This document shows positions 36,155 to 43,839 of a stretch of 64,000 nucleotides of DNA, piece after piece. Within the stretch, counting starts at the first letter, position 1. Each line of letters opens with the position of its first letter. Source of the DNA: Paenibacillus sp. LHD-117 (GTDB lineage: Bacteria > Bacillota > Bacilli > Paenibacillales > Paenibacillaceae); NCBI RefSeq assembly GCF_030929555.1, contig NZ_JAVFVT010000001.1, forward strand, positions 248,001 through 312,000. The letters are read 5' to 3'. The position numbers and the translations under genes were made by a program. The notes beneath the pieces were generated by a model. The model was given only the letters and a program-made list of their open reading frames with translations. It made no database searches and was not told the origin of the DNA.

Positions 36155-36853
36155 ATGGAAAGTTATGCATGCCTATATGTCGTTCGCGGCGAGCCCTTCC
36201 CAACGGGCACCTGCGTGAATCTGAGCGAGGATGAGACGGTTGTCGGCCGGAAGTCCAATCAGTTGACTCCGGACTTGGCCTTTACGAACGCTTTTATTTC
36301 CCGGCAGCATTTCGTCATCCGTAAGGAGAAGGACAAAGCGGTGCTGTACGATATGGGAAGCCGCCACGGAACGGAAATTAACGGCGAACGGTTAACGCCG
36401 CATCAACCCTATACGTTGAACAATTTTGATATCATTAAGCTTGCCAACGGGATGACCGTCCTCCACTTTTCTTATTTGTTTGCCGATCAAACCCTGGATA
36501 TCGAACCGCTTAGCATCACCAGGCGGCTCCAAGTCGCGGAACTGCAGCTGACGATCCATTGGGAGAAACGGGAATGCGTGGTGGAAGGCAAGCGAATCGC
36601 GATGTCCGAAAAAGAATATTTACTCATACGCGTGCTGCACGAGAATGTGAACCGTCTCGTTCCGCTCGACGTGATCAAATCGAGTGTATGGCCCGAACGG
36701 TCTCCGGGAGAGGAAGGAGTCCCGCATGTATCGCTCGACGAATTGAACGCCTTGATCTACAGGCTTCGCAAAAAATACGGTAAAGACACCTTTCTGATAA
36801 GCGCGGTGCGCGGCAGCGGCTACATGCTCGAATCCGAACTCAAATCGTCATAA
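36155..36853 (+). CDS. FHA domain - winged-helix DNA-binding fusion protein
   Basis: 232 residues. N-terminal FHA domain ~1-105 with VVGRKSNQLTPD, FISRQHFVIR (phospho-Thr-binding Arg/Ser region) and SRHGTEINGERL. C-terminal OmpR/PhoB-type winged helix ~130-228 (MSEKEYLLIRVLHENVNRLV, LIYRLRKKYG, ISAVRGSGYML). This links recognition of Thr-phosphorylated proteins to transcription. RBS AGGAGG. It precedes the murA-like gene by 19 bp, so the two are probably one operon and the regulator may tie envelope synthesis to a Ser/Thr kinase such as PrkC. Confidence 0.85.
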   Translation: MESYACLYVVRGEPFPTGTCVNLSEDETVVGRKSNQLTPDLAFTNAFISRQHFVIRKEKDKAVLYDMGSRHGTEINGERLTPHQPYTLNNFDIIKLANGMTVLHFSYLFADQTLDIEPLSITRRLQVAELQLTIHWEKRECVVEGKRIAMSEKEYLLIRVLHENVNRLVPLDVIKSSVWPERSPGEEGVPHVSLDELNALIYRLRKKYGKDTFLISAVRGSGYMLESELKSS

Positions 36854-36872
36854 CGAAAGCGGGAATATCGAC

Positions 36873-38168
36873 ATGAAATTTATACAGACGGAGTATTCAG
36901 GTCCACTGAGCGGGACCGTTCATATACCGGGAGCGAAGAACAGCTCGCTTGCCTTGCTTGCCGCGGCTTGTCTTGCGGACGATATCGTCACGCTGGAGGG
37001 TATTCCTCCCATTGACGATGTTCGCGTTATCGCGGAGATTAGCCGGGATATCGGCATGGAGATGAAACAAGAAAACGGACGTATCGTCATCGATCCGCGC
37101 TGGATTCACAGCGCGACGATCGACCCGGGCAAAGCTTCGAGCTACCGGGCTTCCTATTATTTCGCGGGAGCGCTGCTGTCCAAATTCGGCAGAGTCACGA
37201 TCGGATTTCCGGGAGGCGACGATTTCGTATCCAGGCCAATCGATCAACATATCAAGGCGTTTGAAGCACTCGGGGCACAGGTTCGATTTTTCAAAGATTA
37301 TTATGTAGTCGAGGCTGTCGAGCTGCGAGGGGCCGACATTTATTTCGATATGATTACCTCAGGCGCAACGATTAACGCGATGTTGGCGGCGGCGCGGGCC
37401 AAAGGGATTACGCGGCTGCACAACGCGGCGCTGGATCCGGAAGTGGTCGATACGGCCGCCTTCCTGAATCGGCTCGGCGCTAGGGTTTACGGAGCGGGGA
37501 CGGCGTCTATCCGCATTGAAGGCGTCCCTTATTTAAACGGGGGAACGCATGCGGTCATCCCGGACAGGCTGATCGCGGGAGCTTTTCTGATGGCGGCTGG
37601 GCTCCACGGGGGGAATGTTACCGTCATGGACGTCATACCCGAGCATCTAGGCGCCCCTCTTGCCAAGCTGGAAGAAGTAGGGATGTTCGTGGAGCGAGGG
37701 GAGAACCACATTACCGCCTACGGTACGGGCTCGCTTAGAGCAACGCGGGTCCGCGCGGGCATGTATCCCGGCTTCGCCACCGATCTGCAGCAGCCCATGA
37801 CCGCTCTTCTGCTGCAGGCCAAGGGAAAGAGCATCGTGACCGACCGCGTCTATCCGAAGCGGTTCGCCCATGTGCCGCAGCTGCGGCGGCTGGGCGCGGA
37901 GATCGAGCTGCGCAAAGACAGCGCCTTTATTCGAGGGGGATTGCCGCTACAGGGAGGCTGGGTTCACGCGACGGACGTGCGCGCGGGCATTTGCTTGATT
38001 TTGGCCGGTTTAGCTGCCGAAGGCCGGACCTGCATCACAGGAGTGGAGCACATCGAGCGCGGCTATGAGGACGTTATCGGCAGCTTCCAATCCATCGGGG
38101 CCAAGCTTTGCATGCGCGAGATGGATGATCAGGAGGCGTCGAGACCATTTTTGATGCAAGGCTCATAG
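36873..38168 (+). CDS. murA: UDP-N-acetylglucosamine 1-carboxyvinyltransferase (MurA) with Asp at the catalytic-cysteine position
   Basis: 431 residues, full length. PEP transfer to UDP-GlcNAc, first committed peptidoglycan step, in the cytoplasm. Lys22/Asn23 in IPGAKNSSLALLAA are present. The mobile-loop motif that normally reads GGCxIGxRP is here GFPGGDDFVSRPIDQH, giving Asp116 where the catalytic/fosfomycin-binding Cys is expected. Cys-to-Asp MurA enzymes are known from naturally fosfomycin-resistant bacteria. Other family words: MITSGATINAMLAA, YPGFATDLQQPMTALLL, DVRAGICLILAGLAAEG. Coupled to the FHA regulator; likely a second, specialised MurA copy. Confidence 0.9.
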   Translation: MKFIQTEYSGPLSGTVHIPGAKNSSLALLAAACLADDIVTLEGIPPIDDVRVIAEISRDIGMEMKQENGRIVIDPRWIHSATIDPGKASSYRASYYFAGALLSKFGRVTIGFPGGDDFVSRPIDQHIKAFEALGAQVRFFKDYYVVEAVELRGADIYFDMITSGATINAMLAAARAKGITRLHNAALDPEVVDTAAFLNRLGARVYGAGTASIRIEGVPYLNGGTHAVIPDRLIAGAFLMAAGLHGGNVTVMDVIPEHLGAPLAKLEEVGMFVERGENHITAYGTGSLRATRVRAGMYPGFATDLQQPMTALLLQAKGKSIVTDRVYPKRFAHVPQLRRLGAEIELRKDSAFIRGGLPLQGGWVHATDVRAGICLILAGLAAEGRTCITGVEHIERGYEDVIGSFQSIGAKLCMREMDDQEASRPFLMQGS

Positions 38169-38201
38169 GATAAGTTTTTGAGCAGATCGGCAATTCAAGC
38201 G

Positions 38202-38236
38202 AGCAGGGTACGAATCATTCGTCCCTGCTATTTGTT
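38202..38236 (+). terminator. Terminator after murA-like gene
   Basis: AGCAGGG-ACGAAT pairs with ATTCGT-CCCTGCT across 38202-38229 with one internal mismatch, followed by ATTTGTT. Confidence 0.7.
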
Positions 38237-38352
38237 ATGCCCGTCCGATCCGATTGGAGCGGTAATTTTGGACTGCCATCAAATGGTGGTTATCGATTAT
38301 AATTGAATCGATGTCGTTATCCTTATACTCTAAAATTAAAGGATGTTGATTC

Positions 38353-39486
38353 ATGGACTTCAAACCGCTATCGCAATTAATCGACCGTATCACCGCTTGG
38401 CGTATTCCGTGGGCGGAGGTGCTGGTCATGCGCAACAACGAAACCGTGTTCCATTACAGGAACGGTTATGCCGACCTGGAAGAGAAGAAGCTGATCGAAG
38501 CAGGGAGCATCGTCAACCTGTATTCCATGACGAAAATCATGACCTGCGTCGCGGCGCTTCAGCTTGTCGAGAGAGGTGCGATGCTGCTGAACGACCCGAT
38601 CTCCGCTTATCTGCCGGAATACGCCGAGATGAACGTGCGGAAGACGCTGCCGGGCGGCGAAGTCGCTCTCGAGAAGGCAGCGCGGCCGATCACGGTGCGG
38701 GATCTGTTCGCGATGACGGCCGGCTTCTCGTACGATCTCGCTGCGCCCTCCATTCAAGCTGCCGTGCGGCGCACGGACGGCAAGCTGCCGACGCGCGTTT
38801 TCGCGGAAGCGCTTGCCAAGGAGCCGCTGCTGTTCGAACCGGGCACTCGGTGGAACTATAGCTTGTGCCACGATGTTCTCGCTGCGCTCGTGGAGGTCGT
38901 GGACGGAAGGCAGTTCGGCGCGTATATTCGGGACGAGATTACCGGACCGCTCGGCATGCGCGATACGGGCTTCGATCTGCCGGACGAGCAGCGAAGCCGG
39001 TTGGTGCCGCAGTATTTCTATGACGACGAGCTGGGCCAAGCCGTTCGAAGGGACGGGAACGGTTACCGGATCGGAACGGAATACGAAAGCGGCGGAGCTG
39101 GATTGTTGTCCACGGTGGACGATTACGTCCTGTTCTTGAATGCGCTGACCAATCGGGGAACAAGTCCGGATGGCGTACGCATCGTGTCGCCTGCGATGTT
39201 AGAGCTGATGCGGACGGACGTACTGTCTTCAGCCACGCGCGGCGATTTCAACTGGGAGCACATGAACGGGTACGGATACGGCTTGGGCGTCAGAACCCAT
39301 ATCTCGAAATCGTCCAGCGGCTCGCTGAGCCCGCACGGCGAATACGGCTGGGCCGGCGCCGCCGGCTGCATGGCCATCATCGATCCGGATACGAAGCTGA
39401 CCGTGATGTACGCCCAGCATTTGCTGAACAGCCAGGAGCCCTACGTGCATCCGCGCTTAAGAAATATCGTATACGCTTGCTTGTAG
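38353..39486 (+). CDS. Serine hydrolase of the class C beta-lactamase/DD-peptidase family
   Basis: 377 residues. SxxK motif in LYSMTKIMTC gives Ser58 and Lys61. The Tyr motif is RWNYSLCHDVL near residue 173, a YSL variant of YxN. The C-terminal PHGEYGWAGAAG supplies the KTG-equivalent HxG region. No signal peptide, so probably a cytoplasmic esterase or peptidase rather than a resistance enzyme. Substrate unknown. Confidence 0.85.
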   Translation: MDFKPLSQLIDRITAWRIPWAEVLVMRNNETVFHYRNGYADLEEKKLIEAGSIVNLYSMTKIMTCVAALQLVERGAMLLNDPISAYLPEYAEMNVRKTLPGGEVALEKAARPITVRDLFAMTAGFSYDLAAPSIQAAVRRTDGKLPTRVFAEALAKEPLLFEPGTRWNYSLCHDVLAALVEVVDGRQFGAYIRDEITGPLGMRDTGFDLPDEQRSRLVPQYFYDDELGQAVRRDGNGYRIGTEYESGGAGLLSTVDDYVLFLNALTNRGTSPDGVRIVSPAMLELMRTDVLSSATRGDFNWEHMNGYGYGLGVRTHISKSSSGSLSPHGEYGWAGAAGCMAIIDPDTKLTVMYAQHLLNSQEPYVHPRLRNIVYACL

Positions 39487-39505
39487 CGCGACGATGAAGC
39501 TAGAG

Positions 39506-39532
39506 AAACCCGCCCTCAAAGGCGGGTTTTTT
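39506..39532 (+). terminator. Strong rho-independent terminator
   Basis: AAACCCGCC / GGCGGGTTT stem with a 6-base loop and a run of T. Ends the serine hydrolase transcript. Confidence 0.9.
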
Positions 39533-39585
39533 GATTCGCTGCGTTGCTTTCCGTCAGCCCATATGGCAACGATTCATTTTGCCTC

Positions 39586-39633
39586 TTGCAAAAACTAATG
39601 GTATTAGTTATATTAAAACTAATAACATTAGTT
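39586..39633 (+). promoter_or_regulatory. Promoter with duplicated palindromic operator
   Basis: TTGCAA (39586-39591), 17-bp spacer, TATATT (39609-39614). Two identical inverted repeats AACTAAT-N3-ATTAGTT at 39593-39609 and 39617-39633, 24 bp apart centre to centre, cover the spacer and the start region. This is a repressor site layout, as for a TetR- or MarR-type protein not encoded next to it. Confidence 0.8.
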
Positions 39634-39649
39634 TACGGAGGGATTCAAT

Positions 39650-40006
39650 ATGATGGTGTTTCAAGCAATCATTTTAGTCGTATTATTTCTGGTGGAGATA
39701 GCGGCCTTGGCGGCTCTTGGCTATTGGGGATTTCACGTGGAGAGGGGGCTCGTTCTTCGTATTCTGCTCGGCATCGGAACCCCGCTTCTAACGGCCGTCT
39801 TCTGGGGGATGTTCATCGCGCCCAAAGCTGCCTTTCCCGTTACGATCCCGGTACGCGCCCTTCTCCAACTGATCGTGTTCGGGTTAAGCGCCGCCGCCTT
39901 GTATGCTTCCGGACGGACCGGTCTAGCTGTGACCTTCGCCGTGGTGGCGCTGGTAGATATGGCATTCGTGTACTCGTTGAAGCTATATGAGTGGCAACAT
40001 AGTTGA
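39650..40006 (+). CDS. YrdB/DUF2568-family small membrane protein
   Basis: 118 residues with four hydrophobic helices (MMVFQAIILVVLFLVEIAAL, ILLGIGTPLLTAVFWGMF, LLQLIVFGLSAAALY and LAVTFAVVALVDMAFVY). Matches the DUF2568 pattern with GTPLLTAVFWGMFIAPKA. Function unknown. RBS GGAGG precedes ATG 39650. Controlled by the duplicated operator upstream; its 3' end contains the promoter of the Rrf2 gene. Confidence 0.85.
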   Translation: MMVFQAIILVVLFLVEIAALAALGYWGFHVERGLVLRILLGIGTPLLTAVFWGMFIAPKAAFPVTIPVRALLQLIVFGLSAAALYASGRTGLAVTFAVVALVDMAFVYSLKLYEWQHS

Positions 40007-40037
40007 CAATGAATTTTGTAGTAACTATAATGGTTAC
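40003..40037 (+). promoter_or_regulatory. Consensus sigma-A promoter with Rrf2 operator
   Basis: TTGACA (40003-40008), 17-bp spacer, TATAAT (40026-40031): a perfect consensus promoter lying over the DUF2568 stop codon. The inverted repeat GTAAC-N7-GTTAC (40021-40037) covers the -10 and resembles the operator before the SDR gene at 40638, suggesting autoregulation. Confidence 0.85.
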
Positions 40038-40047
40038 AACGGTGGTG

Positions 40048-40473
40048 ATGAACTTGAAGCAAATTAGCATGCGATTTTCAATGGCTATTCATATTCTTTC
40101 TCTAATTGCCCTATATCCGAACGAATTGACAGGGGACTTTATCGCCGGCAGCGTAAATACGAATCCCGTGGTTATCCGGAGAATTATGGGCATGTTAAAG
40201 AAAGCAGGGTTATTGGATGTTCGTCCGGGAGTAGGAGGCGCTAAGCTGCGCAAAACACCCGAGGAAATTTCGCTTCTTGACGTATATCGCGCCGTTAACG
40301 TGATCGGAGAAAACCAATTGTTCCGTGTCCATGAAGACTCGAATATCCGATGCAGAGTCGGCCGGAACATCGAATCGGCGCTTCAATCCGAATTGAATGA
40401 GGTTCAATCCGCCATGGAACAAAGGTTGGCACAAACGACTTTGAGCCAGCTCATCGTAAACTTCAGTGAATAA
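40048..40473 (+). CDS. Rrf2-family transcriptional regulator (YwnA-like)
   Basis: 141 residues from ATG 40048 (RBS GGTGGTG); starting further upstream would fall inside the promoter. Winged helix at the N terminus (ISMRFSMAIHILSLIAL, IAGSVNTNPVVIRRIMGMLKKAGLL, RPGVGGAKL). The Fe-S-type cysteine triplet of IscR/NsrR is absent, with a single Cys in SNIRCRVG. Likely senses electrophiles or disulfide stress through this Cys, and regulates itself and the NAD(P)H-binding oxidoreductase that shares its operator. Confidence 0.88.
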   Translation: MNLKQISMRFSMAIHILSLIALYPNELTGDFIAGSVNTNPVVIRRIMGMLKKAGLLDVRPGVGGAKLRKTPEEISLLDVYRAVNVIGENQLFRVHEDSNIRCRVGRNIESALQSELNEVQSAMEQRLAQTTLSQLIVNFSE

Positions 40474-40544
40474 ATGAGGGCTCCTTTAAGAGTCTTTATT
40501 TAACCACATCAGAAAGTTTAAGTTCTTTAAAGCGATAGAGCGTA

Positions 40545-40630
40545 AAGGAGATCTTTCTGATTGTCGATAAAAACTTCCGCTAAAAAGCGGTCCTCACATC
40601 CTCGAATTACTCCGATAGGAGTTTTTCTCA
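40545..40630 (+). repeat. Dispersed element D, copy 1, ending in a terminator
   Basis: Starts AAAGGAGATCTTTCTGATTG and ends CATCCTCGAA-TACTCCGATAGGAGT, with a variable middle. Copy 2 is at 50609-50707. Here ACTCC-GATA-GGAGT followed by TTTTTC (40609-40626) makes a terminator for the Rrf2 gene. Both copies lie immediately upstream of a regulated promoter. Confidence 0.65.
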
Positions 40631-40637
40631 TAAACAT

Positions 40638-40675
40638 GTTGTAACTAAAATAGTTATAACAATTTTAGTTACAAC
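40638..40675. promoter_or_regulatory. Large palindromic operator before the SDR gene
   Basis: GTTGTAACTAAAAT (40638-40651) and ATTTTAGTTACAAC (40662-40675) are perfect inverted repeats with a 10-bp centre, which itself continues the GTTATAAC theme. Shares the GTAACTA/TAGTTAC half-site with the Rrf2 promoter. Confidence 0.8.
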
Positions 40676-40702
40676 AACCAAATTAATGGAGGGATTCATA
40701 AC

Positions 40703-41569
40703 ATGAAGCTATTAGTTACAGGAGCAACAGGGAAATTGGGAACGAAAGTGGTAGAAACGCTATTAAAATCCGTGCCGGCAAGTCAGCTGGCGGTTAGCGT
40801 CCGCAATCCTGAGAAAGCAGCGCATCTGTTGGAACTGGGTGTGGAGGTGCGTCAGGGGGATTTTGACCGGCCGGAAACGTTGGATTCGGCTTTTGCCGGT
40901 ATCGACAAGCTTCTAATCATATCTGCGGATGGCGACAATGAAACAAGAATTCGCCAACATACCAATGCAGTAGCTGCGGCTCAACGGGCGAAAGTTGGTT
41001 TTATCGCATATACCAGCGCCACCAACGCGAGAGAAAGCAAGTTGTTCCTTGCAGAAGTTCATCGCGTTACGGAAGAGGCGATTATCCAAACGGGAATTTC
41101 GTATTCTTTCTTGCGAAACAATTGGTACTTGGAGAACGAAATCGGGAGCATTCAAGGCGTAATGGCAGGCGCACCGTGGGTTACGGCAGTCGGGGACGGC
41201 AAGGCAGGTTGGGCTGCGCGGCAAGATTACGCGGAGGCAGCCGCGGCCGTTTTGACGGGAAGCGGACACGACAATACCGTTTACGAGCTGTCGGGTCCAT
41301 TATTGACGCAAGAAGAACTCGTATCGGTTATTGGGCAGGTATTGGGCAAAGAAATACCCGTGCAGCAAGTCGATGACGCCGCATATGCCGAAATCATGAA
41401 AGGCGCAGGCATCCCCGACTTCGTTCTCCCTATTCTTGTAGGGATCCAACAAGGCATCAGGGAGGGCACGCTGGAAATCGAAAGCGACGATTTGGCGCGA
41501 TTAATCGGCCGTCCGGTTACCCCAATCAAAGAGGCACTGGCTCAAATCGTGAACGAAATCTCCAATTAA
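40703..41569 (+). CDS. NAD(P)H-binding atypical short-chain dehydrogenase (QorB/NmrA-like)
   Basis: 288 residues. N-terminal Rossmann motif LLVTGATGKLGTKV, the RNPEKA segment of NADPH binding, IAYTSATNARES near residue 108 and SFLRNNWYLEN near 135; the pattern of quinone oxidoreductase 2 (QorB/YtfG). Probably reduces quinones or electrophiles. RBS GGAGG. Operator similarity places it under the neighbouring Rrf2 regulator. Confidence 0.88.
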   Translation: MKLLVTGATGKLGTKVVETLLKSVPASQLAVSVRNPEKAAHLLELGVEVRQGDFDRPETLDSAFAGIDKLLIISADGDNETRIRQHTNAVAAAQRAKVGFIAYTSATNARESKLFLAEVHRVTEEAIIQTGISYSFLRNNWYLENEIGSIQGVMAGAPWVTAVGDGKAGWAARQDYAEAAAAVLTGSGHDNTVYELSGPLLTQEELVSVIGQVLGKEIPVQQVDDAAYAEIMKGAGIPDFVLPILVGIQQGIREGTLEIESDDLARLIGRPVTPIKEALAQIVNEISN

Positions 41570-41590
41570 TAACATGAACTGAAATTCTCA

Positions 41591-41632
41591 AATAGGCTGT
41601 CTCAAAAGTGAAGACTTTTAGGGACAGCTTTT
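41591..41632 (+). terminator. Terminator before repeat array B
   Basis: GCTGTC/GACAGC with inner AAAAGT/ACTTTT and a run of seven T. Nearly identical to the hairpin before array A at 20298. Confidence 0.8.
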
Positions 41633-41647
41633 TTTCGTTTACATGCA

Positions 41648-41888
41648 GCGCAACGGTATGAATGTGTATGGAAAATCGTACACATGACGCCCAACTGCGG
41701 CGCAACGGTACGAATGTGTATGGAAAATCGTACACATGACGCCCAACTGCGGCGCAACGGGCCGAATGTGTATGGAAAATCGTGCACATGACGCCCAACT
41801 GCGGCGCAACGGGCCGAATGTATACGAAAAATCGTATACATGACGCCTAACTGCGGCGCAACGGGCCGAATGTGTATGGAAAATCGTG
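41648..41888 (+). repeat. 52-bp palindromic tandem repeat array B (4 full copies and 1 partial)
   Basis: Units start at 41648, 41700, 41752, 41804 and 41856; the last breaks off after the palindrome. The core is TGTGTATG-N6-CGTACACA, with unit 4 changed on both arms to TGTATACG / CGTATACA, preserving pairing. Followed by ~190 bp of non-coding sequence before the kinase gene, in which I see only a degenerate cre-like TGAAAGCCCTTGCA near 42000. Confidence 0.9.
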
Positions 41889-42075
41889 CCCGCCATAATC
41901 AACGATTTCCGTACAGGTTTCCAAAAAATACGGACATCCGATTCGTTAACCGACCATTTATAATAGATTAACTCTGGCCGGCATTTGCTCTTGTTGATTT
42001 GAAAGCCCTTGCAGCGAAGAGGTACAATGATGAAGCATTATTTTTTTCGATTACGAAACCAAGAGGCGATGCAGG

Positions 42076-43839
42076 ATGAACGGATTCGAGAAAATCAGAA
42101 GCAGATTCCGATTCAAAAAAATCAGAAGCCGTTTTTTTGTCGCCATCATGATCCTGTCGGTGCCGCCGCTCTTCGCGCTTGGCTTTATTTCGTATAATAT
42201 CGCCAAAACGACGATTATGGAAATTAATGCTGAGACGAACCGGGATCATCTTCAAACCTCCAGCGACGTGGCGGATCTGTCGTTTCGGAATGCCATTAAT
42301 TTGAATCGATCTATCGTGCTGAACGAGCGAATCCGGGATCATTTGCGCCTCGCGACGAACGCAACGCCTGCCGAGCATATCGATATCAAAACCAATTTGG
42401 CCAGCGAACTTCAGAAGATGATTAACAGCAACTTCATTCATAATCGCTTTATGGATTCCGTGTGTCTGCTGGACTTGCAATTCGAAGCGTATTGCATAGG
42501 CCGCTCCGATAATGCCGGCATCTATGAAACGACGAATAAAGTTGCTGACATCGCGGAATCCCAATGGTACAAAGACGCGGTAGAGAGCCACGGGAAAGTG
42601 TTGTTCTATAAGGACAACGTGCTTGGCGATGCCTCGAGCACGTTCTCGACCGTCAAATTATTCAGGGACTCGCAAGATCCGAAAGGCGAGCCGATCGGGA
42701 TTCTGATCGTCAATATTTCCAAATCGATTTTCGAAACGTTTTTTACGGGCAGCCAAAGCTACGGCGGCGAATTTATCGTACTCGACGCGAACCAGCCCGC
42801 CGTCCAAGTCGTCTACCCGACGAATTCCGAACATGCGGATTCGTTAGGACAGCGTTCGATCGCGGATGTGCTGAGCGACCTGAAGTCCCGCGGCTACTTG
42901 ACCGTCAGCTTTCAGAACGAAACGACGGGATGGACGTTTCTACAGGTCGTCAGGCTGAAGGAGCTGCTCAAGGAATCGAACCGGATCGGGACGGCGACGG
43001 CGGCCATCGCGACCGGCATCGCGCTCGTAGCCATGATTCTTTCGTTTATCGTATCCGGCAGCATTACGAAACCGATGCTTCAAGTGAAAAAGATGATGGT
43101 GGACTGGTCGCGGGGCCGCAGGCAATTCGACGAAGAAACCTTCGATCAAGACGAGGTCGGAGCGATCGGCGAAACATTCAAACGAATGAGCGCGGAGAAT
43201 AAGGAATTAAACGAAAAGCTGATCCATACCGAGCTGCGAGAGCGCGAAGCAGAGCTGAGAGCGCTGCAAGCGCAAATCAAACCCCATTTTCTTTATAACA
43301 CGCTGGACTCCATCTATTGGATGGCGACGCTCCAAAAACACGAAGAAGCTGCGCAAATGACGCTCGCTTTGTCGCAAAGCTTCAAATTAAGCCTGAACAA
43401 AGGCAAGGAAACGATCCTTCTGAACAAGGAGCTCGAGCATATCCATCACTACATGACGATTCAGAATATCAGGTACAATAACCGGTTTGAATACGTCGAG
43501 GACATCGAGCAAACGATGAAGGGGATGGAAATTTTAAAATTATTGCTGCAGCCGCTGGTCGAGAATGCGATCTACCATGGTCTCGAACCGAAGGTCGGAA
43601 GCGGCTGCGTCCGCTTGACCGGCAAGAAGGACGGCGACTTCTTCGTATTCGTCGTCGAAGATAACGGCGTAGGGATCGAGGATGCCGAAGCGGTTCAGAA
43701 CGGGTACGGCCTGCGCAACGTTCAGGAGAGGATGAGCATGTATTACGGATCTTCGAGCTCGTTTCTCGTCGACAGCGCGCCTGGCGAAGGCACTAGAGTC
43801 GAACTGAGATTTATTCCGGGAGGGATGCGGAATGCTTAA
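42076..43839 (+). CDS. Sensor histidine kinase, YesM-like (HPK7)
   Basis: 587 residues. Membrane helix ~20-40 (FFVAIMILSVPPLFALGFI), extracellular Cache-type domain ~45-295, second helix ~300-325 (AIATGIALVAMILSFIVSGS) and HAMP. The HisKA_7 motif QIKPHFLYNTLDSI has His404 as phosphoacceptor, and the ATP-binding domain includes LLLQPLVENAIYHGL, VVEDNGVGI and GYGLRNVQERM. Overlaps its response regulator by 8 bp. Probably senses an extracellular oligosaccharide taken up by the importer encoded downstream. Confidence 0.94.
   Translation: MNGFEKIRSRFRFKKIRSRFFVAIMILSVPPLFALGFISYNIAKTTIMEINAETNRDHLQTSSDVADLSFRNAINLNRSIVLNERIRDHLRLATNATPAEHIDIKTNLASELQKMINSNFIHNRFMDSVCLLDLQFEAYCIGRSDNAGIYETTNKVADIAESQWYKDAVESHGKVLFYKDNVLGDASSTFSTVKLFRDSQDPKGEPIGILIVNISKSIFETFFTGSQSYGGEFIVLDANQPAVQVVYPTNSEHADSLGQRSIADVLSDLKSRGYLTVSFQNETTGWTFLQVVRLKELLKESNRIGTATAAIATGIALVAMILSFIVSGSITKPMLQVKKMMVDWSRGRRQFDEETFDQDEVGAIGETFKRMSAENKELNEKLIHTELREREAELRALQAQIKPHFLYNTLDSIYWMATLQKHEEAAQMTLALSQSFKLSLNKGKETILLNKELEHIHHYMTIQNIRYNNRFEYVEDIEQTMKGMEILKLLLQPLVENAIYHGLEPKVGSGCVRLTGKKDGDFFVFVVEDNGVGIEDAEAVQNGYGLRNVQERMSMYYGSSSSFLVDSAPGEGTRVELRFIPGGMRNA

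Noticed and set aside
41591..41632. Insertion-sequence end (GGCTGTCTC) instead of terminator
   Set aside because: Some IS ends carry similar words, but here the stem is complete, followed by a T-run, and no transposase or second end is seen.
41526..41902. Minus-strand open frames with repeated Cys-Thr-Ile-Phe-His-Thr-His words
   Set aside because: They run exactly over the 52-bp repeat array, lack an RBS, and recur in the other arrays; they are products of the repeat period.
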